Assembly: GCA_002402545.1 (NCBI GenBank)
Contig: DHGA01000061.1
Span: forward strand, 4,654 to 68,653
From: Syntrophaceae bacterium UBA4810
GTDB taxonomy: Bacteria > Desulfobacterota > Syntrophia > Syntrophales > Smithellaceae
DNA length: 64,000 bases
Reading direction: 5' to 3'
Shown here in pieces: positions 49,298 through 61,608 of this stretch. Every line of letters begins with the position of its first letter. Positions within the stretch are counted from its first letter, which is position 1. The notes under the pieces were generated by a model. The model did not search any database. It saw only the letters and a list, made by a program, of their open reading frames with translations, and was not told where the DNA came from. The position numbers were made by a program, and so were the translations under genes.

Positions 49298-49389
49298 GTC
49301 TTTGCGAGGGAAAGCAGAGACCGAAGCAATCTCGTATTTAACTGATGTATAATGGATTGCCACGCTCCCCTTGGTCGCTCGCAATGACA
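49298..49389. repeat. Dispersed palindromic repeat (GCGAGG...CTCGCAATGAC type)
   Basis: A ~90-base intergenic element with terminal inverted pieces (TTTGCGAGGG on the left, CTCGCAATGACAAA on the right) and an inner GCAATCTCG...GGATTGCCACGC. This is a repeat type seen scattered in many bacterial genomes. It is the main content of the 49197-49430 gap, together with the Shine-Dalgarno of the next gene. Confidence 0.55.
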
Positions 49390-49430
49390 AACAGTTACTG
49401 ATATATTATTAAATAAAGGGAGGCCCTTCC

Positions 49431-50726
49431 ATGTTCTACAACGAAGAATTTGAAACCCTGCCCCGCGAAGCGCTCAAAGCACTGCAGCTCAAAAGACTCC
49501 AGCAGGTTATGCAGCGTGTTTATCACACGGTGGGATTTTACAAAAAATCATTCGATGCCGCTCAAATCAAGCCTTCGGATATAAAATCGATGAATGATTT
49601 GAAAAAACTGCCGTTTATCACCCGCAAGGACATGAGCGATAACTACCCCTATGGAATGTTTTCCGTCCCGATGGGCAGCATCGTTAGGCTTCACGCCTCT
49701 TCCGGCACTACCGGCCGCTCCGCAGTTTTCGGTTATACAAGACACGATATTGAAACATGGTCGGATCTGGTCGCGCGCTGCCTGGTTGCCGCGGGCATTA
49801 CCAAAAATGACATTATCCACAACGCTTTTTCTTACGGCTTATTTACCGGCGGCCTGGGTCTGCACTACGGCGCGGAAAAGATTGACGCGAGCGTTATTCC
49901 GATTTCCGGCGGCAACGCCAAACGGCAACTGATGATTCTGCGTGATTTCGGCCCCACGGTAATATGCTGCACGCCTTCATACGCGCTGCATCTGGCGCAG
50001 GAAGCTAAAACGATGGGTATGGATTTAAAATCATTCAAACTGCGCGTGGGCATTTTCGGCGCGGAGCCGTGGAGCAAAGCCATGCGCGAGGAAATCGAAA
50101 AAACTTTTAGCATCACCGCGCTGGATATTTACGGCCTTTCCGAGGTCATCGGCCCAGGGATCGCGATAGAATGCATCGAAGCGCATAACGGCATGCATAT
50201 TTTCGAAGACCATTTTATCGTCGAAACAATCAATCCGCAAACGGGAGAAGTTCTTCCGGAAGGCCAGGAAGGAGAACTTGTTTTCACTTCTCTTTCGCGC
50301 GAGGCAATTCCGCTTATCCGCTACCGCTCCGGAGATATCTCCAGGCTGATCACCGAGCCGTGCCGTTGCGGGCGCACGCATATCAAAATGGAAAGAGCGC
50401 TCAAAAGAAGCGACGATATGCTGATCATCAGCGGTGTCAATATTTTCCCCGCGCAGATCGAAGCGATTCTGGTGGAGATCGAAGGCCTTGAGCCGCGCTA
50501 TCAGATTATTGTAGATAAAGCAGGCGCTCTGGACGCGCTGGAGCTGCAAGTGGAAGTCAGCGATAAAATTTTCAGCGATTCTGGCAGCGTCAAGGAACTG
50601 CAGAAAATTGAACAGCGCATTGTCAAAGACATGCAGGATTATCTGGGCGTCGAGCCGCGCGTGAAGCTTGTGGGGCCCAATACGCTAAAAGCAGGCGATA
50701 AGGTAATCGACAAACGCCGTATGTAA
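49431..50726 (+). CDS. paaK: Phenylacetate-CoA ligase family protein
   Basis: A 431-residue ANL-family ligase. FRPxxxxx-type PaaK features are [21 protein letters not shown], the phosphate loop [36 protein letters not shown] and [43 protein letters not shown] (in parts), which carries the cysteine pair CRCGR. It activates phenylacetate or a related aromatic acid with ATP and CoA. A gggagg Shine-Dalgarno lies before the ATG. The ACT-domain gene follows 27 bases later, a frequent pairing in anaerobes. Confidence 0.93.
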   Translation: MFYNEEFETLPREALKALQLKRLQQVMQRVYHTVGFYKKSFDAAQIKPSDIKSMNDLKKLPFITRKDMSDNYPYGMFSVPMGSIVRLHASSGTTGRSAVFGYTRHDIETWSDLVARCLVAAGITKNDIIHNAFSYGLFTGGLGLHYGAEKIDASVIPISGGNAKRQLMILRDFGPTVICCTPSYALHLAQEAKTMGMDLKSFKLRVGIFGAEPWSKAMREEIEKTFSITALDIYGLSEVIGPGIAIECIEAHNGMHIFEDHFIVETINPQTGEVLPEGQEGELVFTSLSREAIPLIRYRSGDISRLITEPCRCGRTHIKMERALKRSDDMLIISGVNIFPAQIEAILVEIEGLEPRYQIIVDKAGALDALELQVEVSDKIFSDSGSVKELQKIEQRIVKDMQDYLGVEPRVKLVGPNTLKAGDKVIDKRRM

Positions 50727-50753
50727 CAATATTACAGAAAGGGGTGGTAGGCC

Positions 50754-51185
50754 ATGAAAGTCGAACAAATATCAGTATTTCTGGAAAATAAACCCGGCAC
50801 TCTGCAGCAGGCAACGCGCGTGCTTATGGATGCCAATATCAATATCCGCACTCTGTCCGTCGCGGAAACGGCGGATTTCGGCATTTTACGCTTAATCGTC
50901 AATGATGTGGAAAAAGCAAATACGGTACTTAAAGAAAATGGCTTTCAGGTCAGTAAAACTCCTGTGGTCGCCGTGGAAGTCCCGGATAAACCGGGCGGAC
51001 TGCACAGCGTGATGGAAGCCGTCTCCCGGGAAGGGGTGAACGTGGAATACGTTTACGCCTTTGTGGAAAAAAGCGGTGAAAACGCCGTCATCATCTTCCG
51101 TTTTGATAACCCGGAAAAAGCCATCGAGATTTTAACTAAGAAAAATTTCACGGTCGTACCGGGCAAAAAGCTCTACGAATTCTAG
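50754..51185 (+). CDS. ACT-domain protein (tandem ACT)
   Basis: A 143-residue protein made of two ACT-like units: QISVFLENKPGTLQQATRVLMDANINIRTLSVAETADFGILRLIV (in parts), then VVAVEVPDKPGGLHSVMEAVSREGVNVEYVYAF. The G-x-L turn occurs in both. ACT domains bind amino acids or similar ligands. In this position after paaK it is often co-transcribed and probably a ligand sensor for aromatic or amino-acid breakdown. A good Shine-Dalgarno (aaagggg) precedes the ATG. Confidence 0.9.
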   Translation: MKVEQISVFLENKPGTLQQATRVLMDANINIRTLSVAETADFGILRLIVNDVEKANTVLKENGFQVSKTPVVAVEVPDKPGGLHSVMEAVSREGVNVEYVYAFVEKSGENAVIIFRFDNPEKAIEILTKKNFTVVPGKKLYEF

Positions 51186-51195
51186 ATATGTTTTT

Positions 51196-51954
51196 ATGGC
51201 CACAACCTTAAAACAAGCCATCAAAAAATTTTTGCGCCCGCAGGTGGACGCGGTGGGCTTTGCTCCCGTGTCACGTTTTGACGACGCGCCGGAAAAACAT
51301 CATCCCGCGCGTGTCTGTAAGGAGGCAAAAACCGTTATCGTAATCGGCATTCCTGTGCCGCAGGGGATGCTCCGCTCGCCTGATTATAATCTTTACGGCG
51401 TGCACAGAACTTATCATAGCGCCTATACCTCTCTCGATCATGTCGCTCTTGCCCTGAGTAATTTTATTGAAGCCAAAGGCAAATATCTGGCCATACCCAT
51501 TCCCTGTTACGCGCCGATGGTTTTTCATGGGTTCGAACCCTGGGGTTTGATGTCATTAAAACACGCCGCAGTAAAAGCAGGCATGGGACGTTTTGGACGC
51601 TCCGGACAAGTTTATCACCCCAAATACGGCTCACTTTTACGACTTGCCGCCGTTGTGACCAGCGCGCCCATCCCCGGTGATAAACTCCTTTCTAATGAAT
51701 TGCCCTGCCCGCCCAAATGCAGTGCCTGCATGAAAGTCTGCCCCTCAAAAGCCTTCGATGAACACGGAAAATTCCATAAAATGACCTGTCTTGCACACAC
51801 AATAAAACACGCCATTTATCCGCTGGCACTTAAAACCGAAGAAGGCCTAAAAAACATCGAACGCGTCATCAACACCGCCGGCCACAATTACTGGATTGAC
51901 TGCGACGAATGCGTCAAGGTTTGTCCGTTGAATAAAAAGAAAGAGCGGAACTAG
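51196..51954 (+). CDS. 4Fe-4S protein related to epoxyqueuosine reductase
   Basis: A 252-residue protein with two ferredoxin-type cysteine groups near the C-terminus: CPPKCSACMKVCPSKAFD and CDECVKVCPLN. The N-terminal half (AVGFAPVSRFDDAPEKHHPARVCKEAKTVIVIGIP, in parts) matches the QueG-like domain. It is shorter than QueG (about 350 residues) and lacks HEAT repeats. It is therefore more likely a QueG-like oxidoreductase or reductive-dehalogenase-related protein than the tRNA-modifying enzyme itself. No clear Shine-Dalgarno; 10 bases after the ACT gene. Confidence 0.8.
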   Translation: MATTLKQAIKKFLRPQVDAVGFAPVSRFDDAPEKHHPARVCKEAKTVIVIGIPVPQGMLRSPDYNLYGVHRTYHSAYTSLDHVALALSNFIEAKGKYLAIPIPCYAPMVFHGFEPWGLMSLKHAAVKAGMGRFGRSGQVYHPKYGSLLRLAAVVTSAPIPGDKLLSNELPCPPKCSACMKVCPSKAFDEHGKFHKMTCLAHTIKHAIYPLALKTEEGLKNIERVINTAGHNYWIDCDECVKVCPLNKKKERN

Positions 51955-52064
51955 GACGGATGTTTGGACGAAGCAATTACAGCAAGGTAAGCCAGGCGCG
52001 CAAGAGATCATGGCAAAAAATTAAAGATGCGACCCCTTATTTGCTCAAAGATAAGGAAAGATCA

Positions 52065-52595
52065 ATGAAGAAAATAATCACAGTAATAATGATAATGCTT
52101 ATCTGTTTTACGGGTTGTGCGACGGCAGACCCGACCACACCACCCGTTGAATTGCCTTTTGCTGTTCATCAAAAAGGTGCGACAGTTTCGACTGAACTGC
52201 GGATTATAGAGGAGGGTCCTTATAGATATCCTTTTGATCTTAAATTTATGTACAATGAGAAAGATAAGGCAGATAGAGAGCGTGTCCGAAAATTGGTTGG
52301 GAGATACGAAAGAGATGCACGAGGTAAACTACGTGAACCCGGTATTCCGATTCCTTTGAAATTAACAATCAGCGCCATTGATTCGTCAGCGTCAGGGGAA
52401 CGGTTTTTATTGAAGAAAGAAGTCTTTGTTGGGGCATGTTACGCCTATGGCCGCAATGATTTCCTAAGAAGAATTGACGAGGATCAGAGCAAAATGTCCC
52501 CAGGGATTTACCGCGTTACAGTGCAGAGCTTGAAAGATATTCCGGAATTAGCAGATACAAAAGTATTTTTCACTATTTATAATCCAAGAAAATAA
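52065..52595 (+). CDS. Lipoprotein, DUF5625-like
   Basis: A 176-residue lipoprotein: MKKIITVIMIMLICFTGC is the signal with the lipobox cysteine. The mature part starts PPVELPFAVHQKGATVSTELRIIEEGPYRYPFDLKF (in parts) and contains YNEKDKADRERVRKLVG and FTIYNPRK. The pattern fits a family I know as DUF5625 (unsure). The ATG at 52065 has aaggaaag upstream; the frame is open from 51960, but that part is not a good signal. Located with a tiny ORF on its downstream side. Confidence 0.6.
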   Translation: MKKIITVIMIMLICFTGCATADPTTPPVELPFAVHQKGATVSTELRIIEEGPYRYPFDLKFMYNEKDKADRERVRKLVGRYERDARGKLREPGIPIPLKLTISAIDSSASGERFLLKKEVFVGACYAYGRNDFLRRIDEDQSKMSPGIYRVTVQSLKDIPELADTKVFFTIYNPRK

Positions 52596-52613
52596 CTATT
52601 AAGGAGGACATTA

Positions 52614-52661
52614 TGGCATATTATTTAAGAGTCTATATAGAAGCAGCAGGCGGTATATAGG
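52614..52661 (+). pseudogene. Truncated gene start (15-codon ORF)
   Basis: A perfect aaggagg and ATG at 52614 open a frame MAYYLRVYIEAAGGI that ends at a TAG after 15 codons. The Shine-Dalgarno and the initial codon usage look like a real gene; the remainder seems lost or replaced. Too short to name. Confidence 0.35.
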
Positions 52662-52711
52662 ATCAAATCTTTACATTTCCCTTTGCTGCTTTCATCCAGC
52701 TGCGATGAATT

Positions 52712-53020
52712 TTATTTAAGTGGTTTGCCACATTCCTTGCACTTGCCATCCGGGCCGATAACACCAATACAGGCTTCGTCAGAACATAGAACACGTTTTT
52801 CCCAATCATCATCTTCAGACACTGTTTTTTCTGGTTTTTGTTCTGCTGGCGCAATCGGGTTACTGCTTACTGTGCCGTGGTCTTCTGGTAATTTTCCTTC
52901 GTAAACCTTGCCGCATTCCTTACAACGGCCATCCGGGCCGATGGTGCCGATACAGGACTCATCAGAGCACAAGATTCTTTTTTCCCAATTCTCGTTTTCA
53001 TCAAATATGATTTCGGTCAT
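52712..53020 (-). CDS. Duplicated four-cysteine zinc-ribbon-like protein
   Basis: A 102-residue protein in two near-identical halves: DENENWEKRILCSDESCIGTIGPDGRCKECGK and DDDWEKRVLCSDEACIGVIGPDGKCKECGK. Each half has CSD-x2-C and C-x2-C, giving a four-cysteine metal site. Between them is an acidic, proline-containing linker. Similar short motifs occur in deltaproteobacterial proteins of unknown function. The ATG at 53020 has ggag before it. Confidence 0.7.
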   Translation of the reverse strand: MTEIIFDENENWEKRILCSDESCIGTIGPDGRCKECGKVYEGKLPEDHGTVSSNPIAPAEQKPEKTVSEDDDWEKRVLCSDEACIGVIGPDGKCKECGKPLK

Positions 53021-53094
53021 TTGTTGTCTCCAATAATTAGCGAAGTTACTTATAACAGCTTTAAAAATATTTCCAGAAAACAATTACACTTTGA

Positions 53095-53265
53095 TTGTCA
53101 TTCCCGCGAAAGCGGGAATCCATCATATTAATAAGTATTTACTGGATTCCGGGTCAAGCCCGGAATGACAACGCGATTGCTTCACCTGCCAGAGGCAGAT
53201 TTTTACCCGGCGGCTGCCGGGCGCAAGGACAGAACACTGGATTCCCGCTTTCGCGGGAATGACAA
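53095..53265. mobile_element. 171-base MITE-like palindromic element
   Basis: Perfect 28-base inverted repeats (53095-53122 and 53238-53265) delimit the element; each is itself a hairpin around CCCGC-GAAA-GCGGG. A further palindrome (ATTCCGGG...CCCGGAAT, 53146-53166) lies inside. No gene is contained. It fills most of the 380-base gap between the cysteine protein and rtcB; the rest of this gap shows nothing recognisable. Confidence 0.7.
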
Positions 53266-53400
53266 TGTACCGTTTTGCCAAGTCGCATTCAAAAGGATAC
53301 CGAGGCGGCAAGGAGGAGGCTCCGCAGGCGTATTACTAATACGTTGAGGAAGCCGACGACGCTGCCAACAAAGGTAGCCGAATGAAGGCGGTCTTGGCAG

Positions 53401-54846
53401 TCAGCCTTTAATACAGGCTATTGCTTTCAGTCTCGCAACTTTTTTGGCAATACCCGCGTCATGCATCACCTGCACGACATCCTGCAGGTTTTTATAAGCC
53501 TCCGGCATTTCTTCTTTGAGTGTCCCTTTGCTGGAAGCCATCACCAAAACACCTTTTTGAGCCAGTTCCTGGGTAATAGAGCGCCCCTGCGAGGCTTTGG
53601 TGGCCTGCGTGCGGCTCATCACGCGCCCCGCGCCGTGGCAGGCAGAACCAAATGTCTCTTCCATCGCTTTTTGCTGGCCTGCCAAAACAAAAGAGCCTGT
53701 GCCCATATCGCCGGGGATTAAAACCGGCTGACCGACGCTTTTGTAGCGGGCGGGCAAAGCGTCATGCCCCGCGGGGTAAGAACGCGTCGCGCCTTTGCGA
53801 TGCACACATAATTTTTTTTGCTTACCGTCAATATCGAATGCTTCAATCTTGGCGATATTGTGGCAAACATCGAACACCAAGCGCATGGCTAAATCGCGCG
53901 GCGAAAGCTGCAGCGTTTTTTCAAAAAGCTGACGTGTCTGCTGCATGAGCACTTGCCGGTTAGCCCAGGCGTAATTCGCGGCGCAGGCCATCGCCGCCAA
54001 GTAATTTTGTCCGCGCGTAGATTTTAGATAAGCGCAGGCAAGCTGCCTATCGGGCAGTTCAATGCCGGTTTGTGCCGCGTGCTTGACCATCAGCGCCAGA
54101 TAATCGTCGCAGACCTGATAGCCCAGGCCCCGCGAGCCGCTGTGAATCATCACGGCAATTTGGCCTTTTTGCAGGCCGAAAACATGGGCGGCTTTTTCAT
54201 CAAAAATTTCCTGCACCAGTTCTATTTCCAGAAAGTGATTGCCCGAACCAAGCGTCCCCAGCTGTTCTTTGCCGCGCTCAATAGCTCGGGCTGATACCTG
54301 CTCCGAATCAGCTCCTGGCATTATGCCGCCGTCTTCTGTGGCCTCCAAATCTTCTGGCTGGCCAAAACCATTTTTGACCGCCCATACAGATCCTTCTTCC
54401 AGAACTTTCTTCTGATCTTTGCCGGATAATTTTACAAATCCCTTTGTGCCGACGCCAGAAGGAATGCCCTGATAAAGAGCAGTGGTGAGTTTATCGATTT
54501 TGTTTTTAATGTCATCAAGCGTCAAAGTTGTGGTCATCAGGCGGCAGCCGCAATTGATATCGTAGCCCACGCCGCCAGGCGAAATAATTCCACTATCCAT
54601 GTCAAAAGCCGCCACGCCGCCGATGGGAAAACCATAGCCCCAGTGGACATCGGGCATCGCCAATGAATATTTCACGATGCCCGGCAGGCAGGCGACATTT
54701 GCCACTTGCTTTGCGCTCTCGTCGCTTTTTAAAAGCTCAAAAATTTTATCGTTGGCGTAGATGATCCCCGGTACGCGCATTTTTCCCGACTGCGGGATCA
54801 GCACACGGTTTTCATCAAGTCTTTCCATCTTGATTTCAGACATCAA
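53401..54846 (-). CDS. rtcB: RNA-splicing ligase RtcB
   Basis: A 481-residue GTP- and manganese-dependent RNA ligase joining 2',3'-cyclic phosphate or 3'-phosphate to 5'-OH ends. Visible features: GGVGYDINCGCRLM with the metal cysteine, GSGNHFLEIELV and IMIHSGSRGLGYQVCD for further metal histidines, VHRKGATRSYPAGHDALP, and FGSACHGAGRVMSRTQA, whose histidine is the guanylylation site. The archease gene overlaps its start by 11 bases, so the two are co-translated. Confidence 0.96.
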   Translation of the reverse strand: MMSEIKMERLDENRVLIPQSGKMRVPGIIYANDKIFELLKSDESAKQVANVACLPGIVKYSLAMPDVHWGYGFPIGGVAAFDMDSGIISPGGVGYDINCGCRLMTTTLTLDDIKNKIDKLTTALYQGIPSGVGTKGFVKLSGKDQKKVLEEGSVWAVKNGFGQPEDLEATEDGGIMPGADSEQVSARAIERGKEQLGTLGSGNHFLEIELVQEIFDEKAAHVFGLQKGQIAVMIHSGSRGLGYQVCDDYLALMVKHAAQTGIELPDRQLACAYLKSTRGQNYLAAMACAANYAWANRQVLMQQTRQLFEKTLQLSPRDLAMRLVFDVCHNIAKIEAFDIDGKQKKLCVHRKGATRSYPAGHDALPARYKSVGQPVLIPGDMGTGSFVLAGQQKAMEETFGSACHGAGRVMSRTQATKASQGRSITQELAQKGVLVMASSKGTLKEEMPEAYKNLQDVVQVMHDAGIAKKVARLKAIACIKG

Positions 54847-55252
54847 AAATCACCCTGGCGCGCCAGCCTTGATCGCGTTTCTCGATTTTCAGCGTGTGGT
54901 AGGTGACAGCCTTGATTTCCATTTTCAGATGATGCTTTTTCGCGTCATATGGTTCACCCTGCAGTCGCGCGGTAATTTTTTCTTCTTCCATCTCCAGTAT
55001 TTCGCACGTTTTACAAAGCCAGGATTTGCTGTGAAAAAGATAAAGGGCTTCGCGCAAAAGATTAATCAGCATATCGGCCGTATCCGCGCCGCTTACGGCA
55101 ATCTTTTTTTCCTCCAGTTCTGCCACGCTATCGTTTGCCGCGATTAAATCAAACATCGCTTCAACGGTCGCGGCGAGCGCTTCTTCTTTAGTGTTACCCC
55201 ATACCTCAACGCCGATATCGGCGGTATGATCAAGCAGTGTGTAGTTTTTCAT
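54836..55252 (-). CDS. Archease
   Basis: A 138-residue protein. LLDHTADIGVEVWG at the start and FDLIAANDSV, LYLFHSKSWLC and GEPYDAKKHHLKMEIKAVTYHTLKI (in parts) are the archease hallmarks, including the DHTAD metal site. Archease activates RtcB by speeding its guanylylation, and the overlap with rtcB supports the pairing. A hairpin and other sequence separate it from the gyrA terminator. Confidence 0.95.
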   Translation of the reverse strand: MKNYTLLDHTADIGVEVWGNTKEEALAATVEAMFDLIAANDSVAELEEKKIAVSGADTADMLINLLREALYLFHSKSWLCKTCEILEMEEEKITARLQGEPYDAKKHHLKMEIKAVTYHTLKIEKRDQGWRARVIFDV

Positions 55253-55307
55253 GAGGCAACTATAATGAATTTAACTTTCAAAAACAAGCGCCGCAGGAAA
55301 ACCAAAA

Positions 55308-55339
55308 AAGCCCCTTAACTTAAAACAGTTAAGGGGCTT
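55308..55339 (-). terminator. gyrA terminator
   Basis: Perfect 13-base stem AAGCCCCTTAACT / AGTTAAGGGGCTT with a 6-base loop. On the minus strand it ends in a T run (55308-55304), 26 bases after the gyrA stop. It may also act on the other strand. Confidence 0.88.
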
Positions 55340-55364
55340 TTGAAACTTTAAGTGACCGCGAATT

Positions 55365-57836
55365 TTATTCTTCGCCTTCTTCCTCAATTCCGTTTTCGTC
55401 ATCGCCGCCTTCCGACGTGGTAAGCGCAACGCCAACCAGTTTTTCCTTGGCCTCCAGATCAATGAGCTTAACACCCTGCGCTACACGATGATGAATCGGT
55501 ATATCTTCTCCTTTTAAGCGAATGACTTTGCCTCCGTCGCTGATCAGCATAACGTGCTCTTCGCCCGATACCTGCAAGACACCGGAGACATTGCCTACTT
55601 TGGGAACAATTTTTAAATTAAGCGTGCCTTTACCGCCGCGGCTTTGCAGGCGGTATTCCTTAATCGGCGTGCACTTGCCGAATCCTTTTTCGGAAACGGT
55701 CAAGACGTACGTGTCTTTTTCCGGAATTTCCACGCCCACCACTTCATCATCCTTGCCCAGGCTGATGCCGCGCACGCCTTTAGCTGTGCGTCCCATGTCA
55801 CGCACGTCTTTTTCTTTGAAACGAATGGCCAGACCGCGGCGCGTGGCCAGGAAGATATCCTGCTTGCCAGTGGTGACTTTCACATCAACAAGTTCGTCGC
55901 CTTTATCCAGAGACAGCGCGATAATGCCGCCGGAACGCGGATTGGAATAAGCGGACAGCTCCGTCTTTTTAATCGTGCCTTTCCTGGTTACCATCACTAT
56001 AGATTTATCATCATCAAACGCGCGCACGGGCAAAGTGGCGCTGACCCGTTCGCCCTGCCCCATGTTGATCATATTCACGATCGCCTTGCCTTTGGCGGCG
56101 CGACCCGCCTGCGGGATCTGATAAACCTTAAGCCAATGCACCCTACCGGTATTGGTAAACACCAGCAGATAATGATGCGTGGAGGCGACAAAGATTTTTT
56201 CGACAAAATCTTCTTCCTTGGTGCCCATGCCCACCTTGCCGCGTCCGCCGCGCCGCTGACTGCGATACAGGCTTACCGGATTGCGTTTGATGTAGCCGGC
56301 ATGCGTAATCGTCACCATCATGTCTTCTTCCACGATCATGTCTTCAATATCGATATCACCGCTGCTGGCGACAATTTCCGAGCGCCGTTCATCGCCGTAG
56401 CGCTCTTTTATTTCGTTTAACTCATCGATAATTACCTGCAGGACTTTCTGCGGATCGGCCAGAATGCCTTCCAGCTTGGCCATGAGAGCTTTTATTTCTT
56501 TGTATTCCTCGTCAATTTTCGCTCTTTCCAGGCCGGTCAGGCGCTGGAGTCTCATTTCGAGAATTGCTTTGGCCTGAATTTCGGATAACTTAAATTTGGT
56601 GCAAAGTTTTTCCGAAGCCTCCTGCGGATTTTTTGCCGCCTTGATCAGGGCGATAATGGCATCGATATTTTTGAGCGCGATAATCAGGCCTTCCAAAATA
56701 TGCGCCCGCTCTTTGGCGCGTGCCAGATCAAACTCGGTGCGCCGCACGACGACGTCGCGGCGGAACACAATGAATTTTTCGAGCACCTGCTTTAGATTTA
56801 AAACCTGCGGCCGTCCTTCAGCTATCGCCAGCATGATAATGCCGAAAGACGATTCCATTGCGGTTAATTTATAAAGTTTATTCAGGATAATTGATGAGTT
56901 TTCGTCGCGCTTTAAATCAATGACAACACGAATGCCGTCGCGGTCGGATTCATCACGCAAATCGCTAATGCCTTCAATTTTCTTGTCACGCACCAATTCA
57001 GAAATTTTCTCAATCAGCGTCGCTTTGTTTACCTGATAGGGAATTTCCGTAATGACGATAGTCTCTCTGTCGTTACGTGCGTTTTTTTCTATCAGCGCCC
57101 GCGCCCGCATTTTGATAATGCCGCGACCGGTTTTATAAGCGGAAATAATTCCTTCTCGCCCGTTGATAAAACCAGCCGTGGGGAAATCGGGGCCCGGGAT
57201 ATGCTTCATCAGTTTTTCGACTGTGATCTCCGGGTTTTTGATGCAGGCTATCGTGCCGTTGACAATTTCTGTCAGGTTGTGCGGCGGAATATTTGTGGCC
57301 ATGCCGACGGCGATGCCCGACGAGCCATTGAGCAAAAGCAGCGGGATACGCGCCGCCAAAAGCGACGGCTCCCGCAGAGATTCGTCGTAGTTGGGGACGA
57401 AATCAACAGTTTCTTTGTCCAGGTCGGCCAGAACTTCTTCCGAGATGCGGGACATCCTTATTTCCGTGTAACGCATAGCCGCGGGAGGATCGCCGTCGAT
57501 GGAACCGAAGTTACCCTGTCCGTCAACAAGGGGGTAGCGCATGGAAAATTCCTGCGCCATGCGTACGATTGTGTCGTAAACCGCCACGTCGCCGTGGGGA
57601 TGGTATTTACCGATGATGTCACCGACGATGCGGGCGGATTTTTTATAGGGCTTGTTGTAGCGATTGCCCATTTCATACATGGAAAACAAAGCGCGGCGAT
57701 GCACCGGCTTTAAACCATCACGCACATCGGGAATAGCCCGGCCGATGATGACGCTCATGGCGTAATCCATGTAGGATTTTTTCATCTCATCTTCTATGTT
57801 CACCATGGTTGGCTTTTTGTGGATATCTTGTTCCAT
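55365..57836 (-). CDS. gyrA: DNA gyrase subunit A
   Basis: About 823 residues. [17 protein letters not shown] and [24 protein letters not shown] (in parts; the tyrosine in MRYTE is catalytic) identify the breakage-reunion domain. The GyrA box [10 protein letters not shown] near residue 545 separates gyrase from topoisomerase IV. The acidic tail ([12 protein letters not shown]) is typical. The ATG at 57836 was preferred to an in-frame GTG at 57869, since agagg lies 12 bases before it and the protein then starts MEQDIHKKP. Follows gyrB in the origin block. Confidence 0.96.
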   Translation of the reverse strand: MEQDIHKKPTMVNIEDEMKKSYMDYAMSVIIGRAIPDVRDGLKPVHRRALFSMYEMGNRYNKPYKKSARIVGDIIGKYHPHGDVAVYDTIVRMAQEFSMRYPLVDGQGNFGSIDGDPPAAMRYTEIRMSRISEEVLADLDKETVDFVPNYDESLREPSLLAARIPLLLLNGSSGIAVGMATNIPPHNLTEIVNGTIACIKNPEITVEKLMKHIPGPDFPTAGFINGREGIISAYKTGRGIIKMRARALIEKNARNDRETIVITEIPYQVNKATLIEKISELVRDKKIEGISDLRDESDRDGIRVVIDLKRDENSSIILNKLYKLTAMESSFGIIMLAIAEGRPQVLNLKQVLEKFIVFRRDVVVRRTEFDLARAKERAHILEGLIIALKNIDAIIALIKAAKNPQEASEKLCTKFKLSEIQAKAILEMRLQRLTGLERAKIDEEYKEIKALMAKLEGILADPQKVLQVIIDELNEIKERYGDERRSEIVASSGDIDIEDMIVEEDMMVTITHAGYIKRNPVSLYRSQRRGGRGKVGMGTKEEDFVEKIFVASTHHYLLVFTNTGRVHWLKVYQIPQAGRAAKGKAIVNMINMGQGERVSATLPVRAFDDDKSIVMVTRKGTIKKTELSAYSNPRSGGIIALSLDKGDELVDVKVTTGKQDIFLATRRGLAIRFKEKDVRDMGRTAKGVRGISLGKDDEVVGVEIPEKDTYVLTVSEKGFGKCTPIKEYRLQSRGGKGTLNLKIVPKVGNVSGVLQVSGEEHVMLISDGGKVIRLKGEDIPIHHRVAQGVKLIDLEAKEKLVGVALTTSEGGDDENGIEEEGEE

Positions 57837-57905
57837 CTTAGCTTTTTTCCTCTCTAGATATGCGGTCACGTAATATTTTCAGCAAAAGTAATTTCCTTGG
57901 TCGGA

Positions 57906-60335
<2,430 letters not shown>

Positions 60336-60341
60336 TTATTA

Positions 60342-61451
60342 CTATATTTTTAACGGCATCACGATGCATAGATAATCATCGCCTTCTGTTTGTTTAACGG
60401 CAGTTGGTTTTATACCCACCCCAACTTCCATCAGAATATTTTCTTTATTTATAACTGCAATTGCATCGATTAAATAATTAACATTAAATCCTACTTCCAC
60501 ATCTTCTCCGGTATAGGAAACGTCTATTTCCTCCGTGGCTTCACCCACATCCAGGTTGGTGGAATTTAACGTCAGCTTTCCTTCCGTAAAGGAAAGAATA
60601 ACGCCGCCATATCTTTCAGAGGAAACAACATTCATTCTTTTCAACGCGTGTAAAAAAGATTCTTTTTCCAGAGTGATGCTAATTCCTTTTTCCGCCGGTA
60701 TAACTCTCTTATAATCAGGGTAATCACCGTCGACCAAGCTTACTTTTAAAATAGTGTTATCTGTTTTAATAATAAACATGTTTTTACCCATGCCTATTTT
60801 CACACTTTCGTTTTCGTCCGCGATCTTTTTTATTTCCATCAAACCTTTACGGGGAATGATAATCCCTTTTCCTTTTTCCAAAAAAGGCTCGCCAAAAATA
60901 GTTTTCGCGATCGCCAAACGATGCCCGTCTGTCGCCACCATTCTTAAAAAAGTTTCTGAGCCGTCTATAAATGATTCTAAAAATACACCGTTTAAATTTT
61001 TTCTCGTCTCATCCACGGCCATGGCAAAAGACGTTTTATTAATTAAGTCCTTAATCAATAATCCGTTAATGTTATAAAAGTGAATATTTTTATCATCCGA
61101 TACATCAGGAAAATCTTCCGCCGGTAATCCCGGTATTTTATACACGGCTCTCTGGCACGAAATTTTTACAACGTTATTAGTGGTAATGAAATTTACCGTC
61201 TCTCCCTGAATTTCCCGTACCATTTCATAAAGTTTTTTTGCGGAAATCGTAATCTCTCCGCCTTCTTTAATTTCCGCTTCATAATCAGAAATAAGACTGA
61301 TTTCACGATCGGTGGCTATAACTTTAAGTTTATTTTTCTCCGCTTTTAAAAGAACATTGTTTAAAATAGGTAAGGTTGTTTTTTTCTCTACAATCCCCAA
61401 CGTCTTTTGGATTCCATCCAGAAAGGTGTTTCTATTAATATTAAATTGCAT
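60342..61451 (-). CDS. dnaN: DNA polymerase III sliding clamp, beta subunit
   Basis: A 369-residue protein with the three-domain clamp pattern: MQFNINRNTFLDGIQKTLGIVEKKTTLPILNNVLLKAE (in parts), FLRMVATDGHRLAIAKT in the middle, and NVNYLIDAIAVINKENILMEVG with the closing DDYLCIVMPLKI. The last residues form the client-binding pocket. A good Shine-Dalgarno (ggagg) precedes the ATG. Between dnaN and dnaA lies an AT-rich gap of 157 bases. Confidence 0.96.
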   Translation of the reverse strand: MQFNINRNTFLDGIQKTLGIVEKKTTLPILNNVLLKAEKNKLKVIATDREISLISDYEAEIKEGGEITISAKKLYEMVREIQGETVNFITTNNVVKISCQRAVYKIPGLPAEDFPDVSDDKNIHFYNINGLLIKDLINKTSFAMAVDETRKNLNGVFLESFIDGSETFLRMVATDGHRLAIAKTIFGEPFLEKGKGIIIPRKGLMEIKKIADENESVKIGMGKNMFIIKTDNTILKVSLVDGDYPDYKRVIPAEKGISITLEKESFLHALKRMNVVSSERYGGVILSFTEGKLTLNSTNLDVGEATEEIDVSYTGEDVEVGFNVNYLIDAIAVINKENILMEVGVGIKPTAVKQTEGDDYLCIVMPLKI

Positions 61452-61608
61452 AATTTCCTCCCTCTCTTTTATATTTACTTATATTTTCTTTATATAAATA
61501 AAATAGTAATAGTAATAATGCCTGTTTATAGGTTGAATATTAGTATTTTTATAATAAAATTAAATATTTAATAAATAAAATCCTGTTCATAAATATGTTT
61601 ATAAAAAA
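61452..61608. other. Very AT-rich dnaA-dnaN gap, candidate unwinding region
   Basis: 157 bases that are about 85% A+T by eye, with TATATAAATAAAATAG-like runs and three related pieces (CTGTTTATAG, CTGTTCATAA and TGTTTATAA) that are one or two bases off the DnaA box TTATNCACA when read on the other strand. No gene or terminator is seen. It may hold the dnaN promoter and/or part of the chromosome origin. Confidence 0.4.

Noticed and set aside
51196..51954. Calling the 4Fe-4S protein queG
   Set aside because: It is about 100 residues too short and lacks the C-terminal HEAT repeats of epoxyqueuosine reductase.
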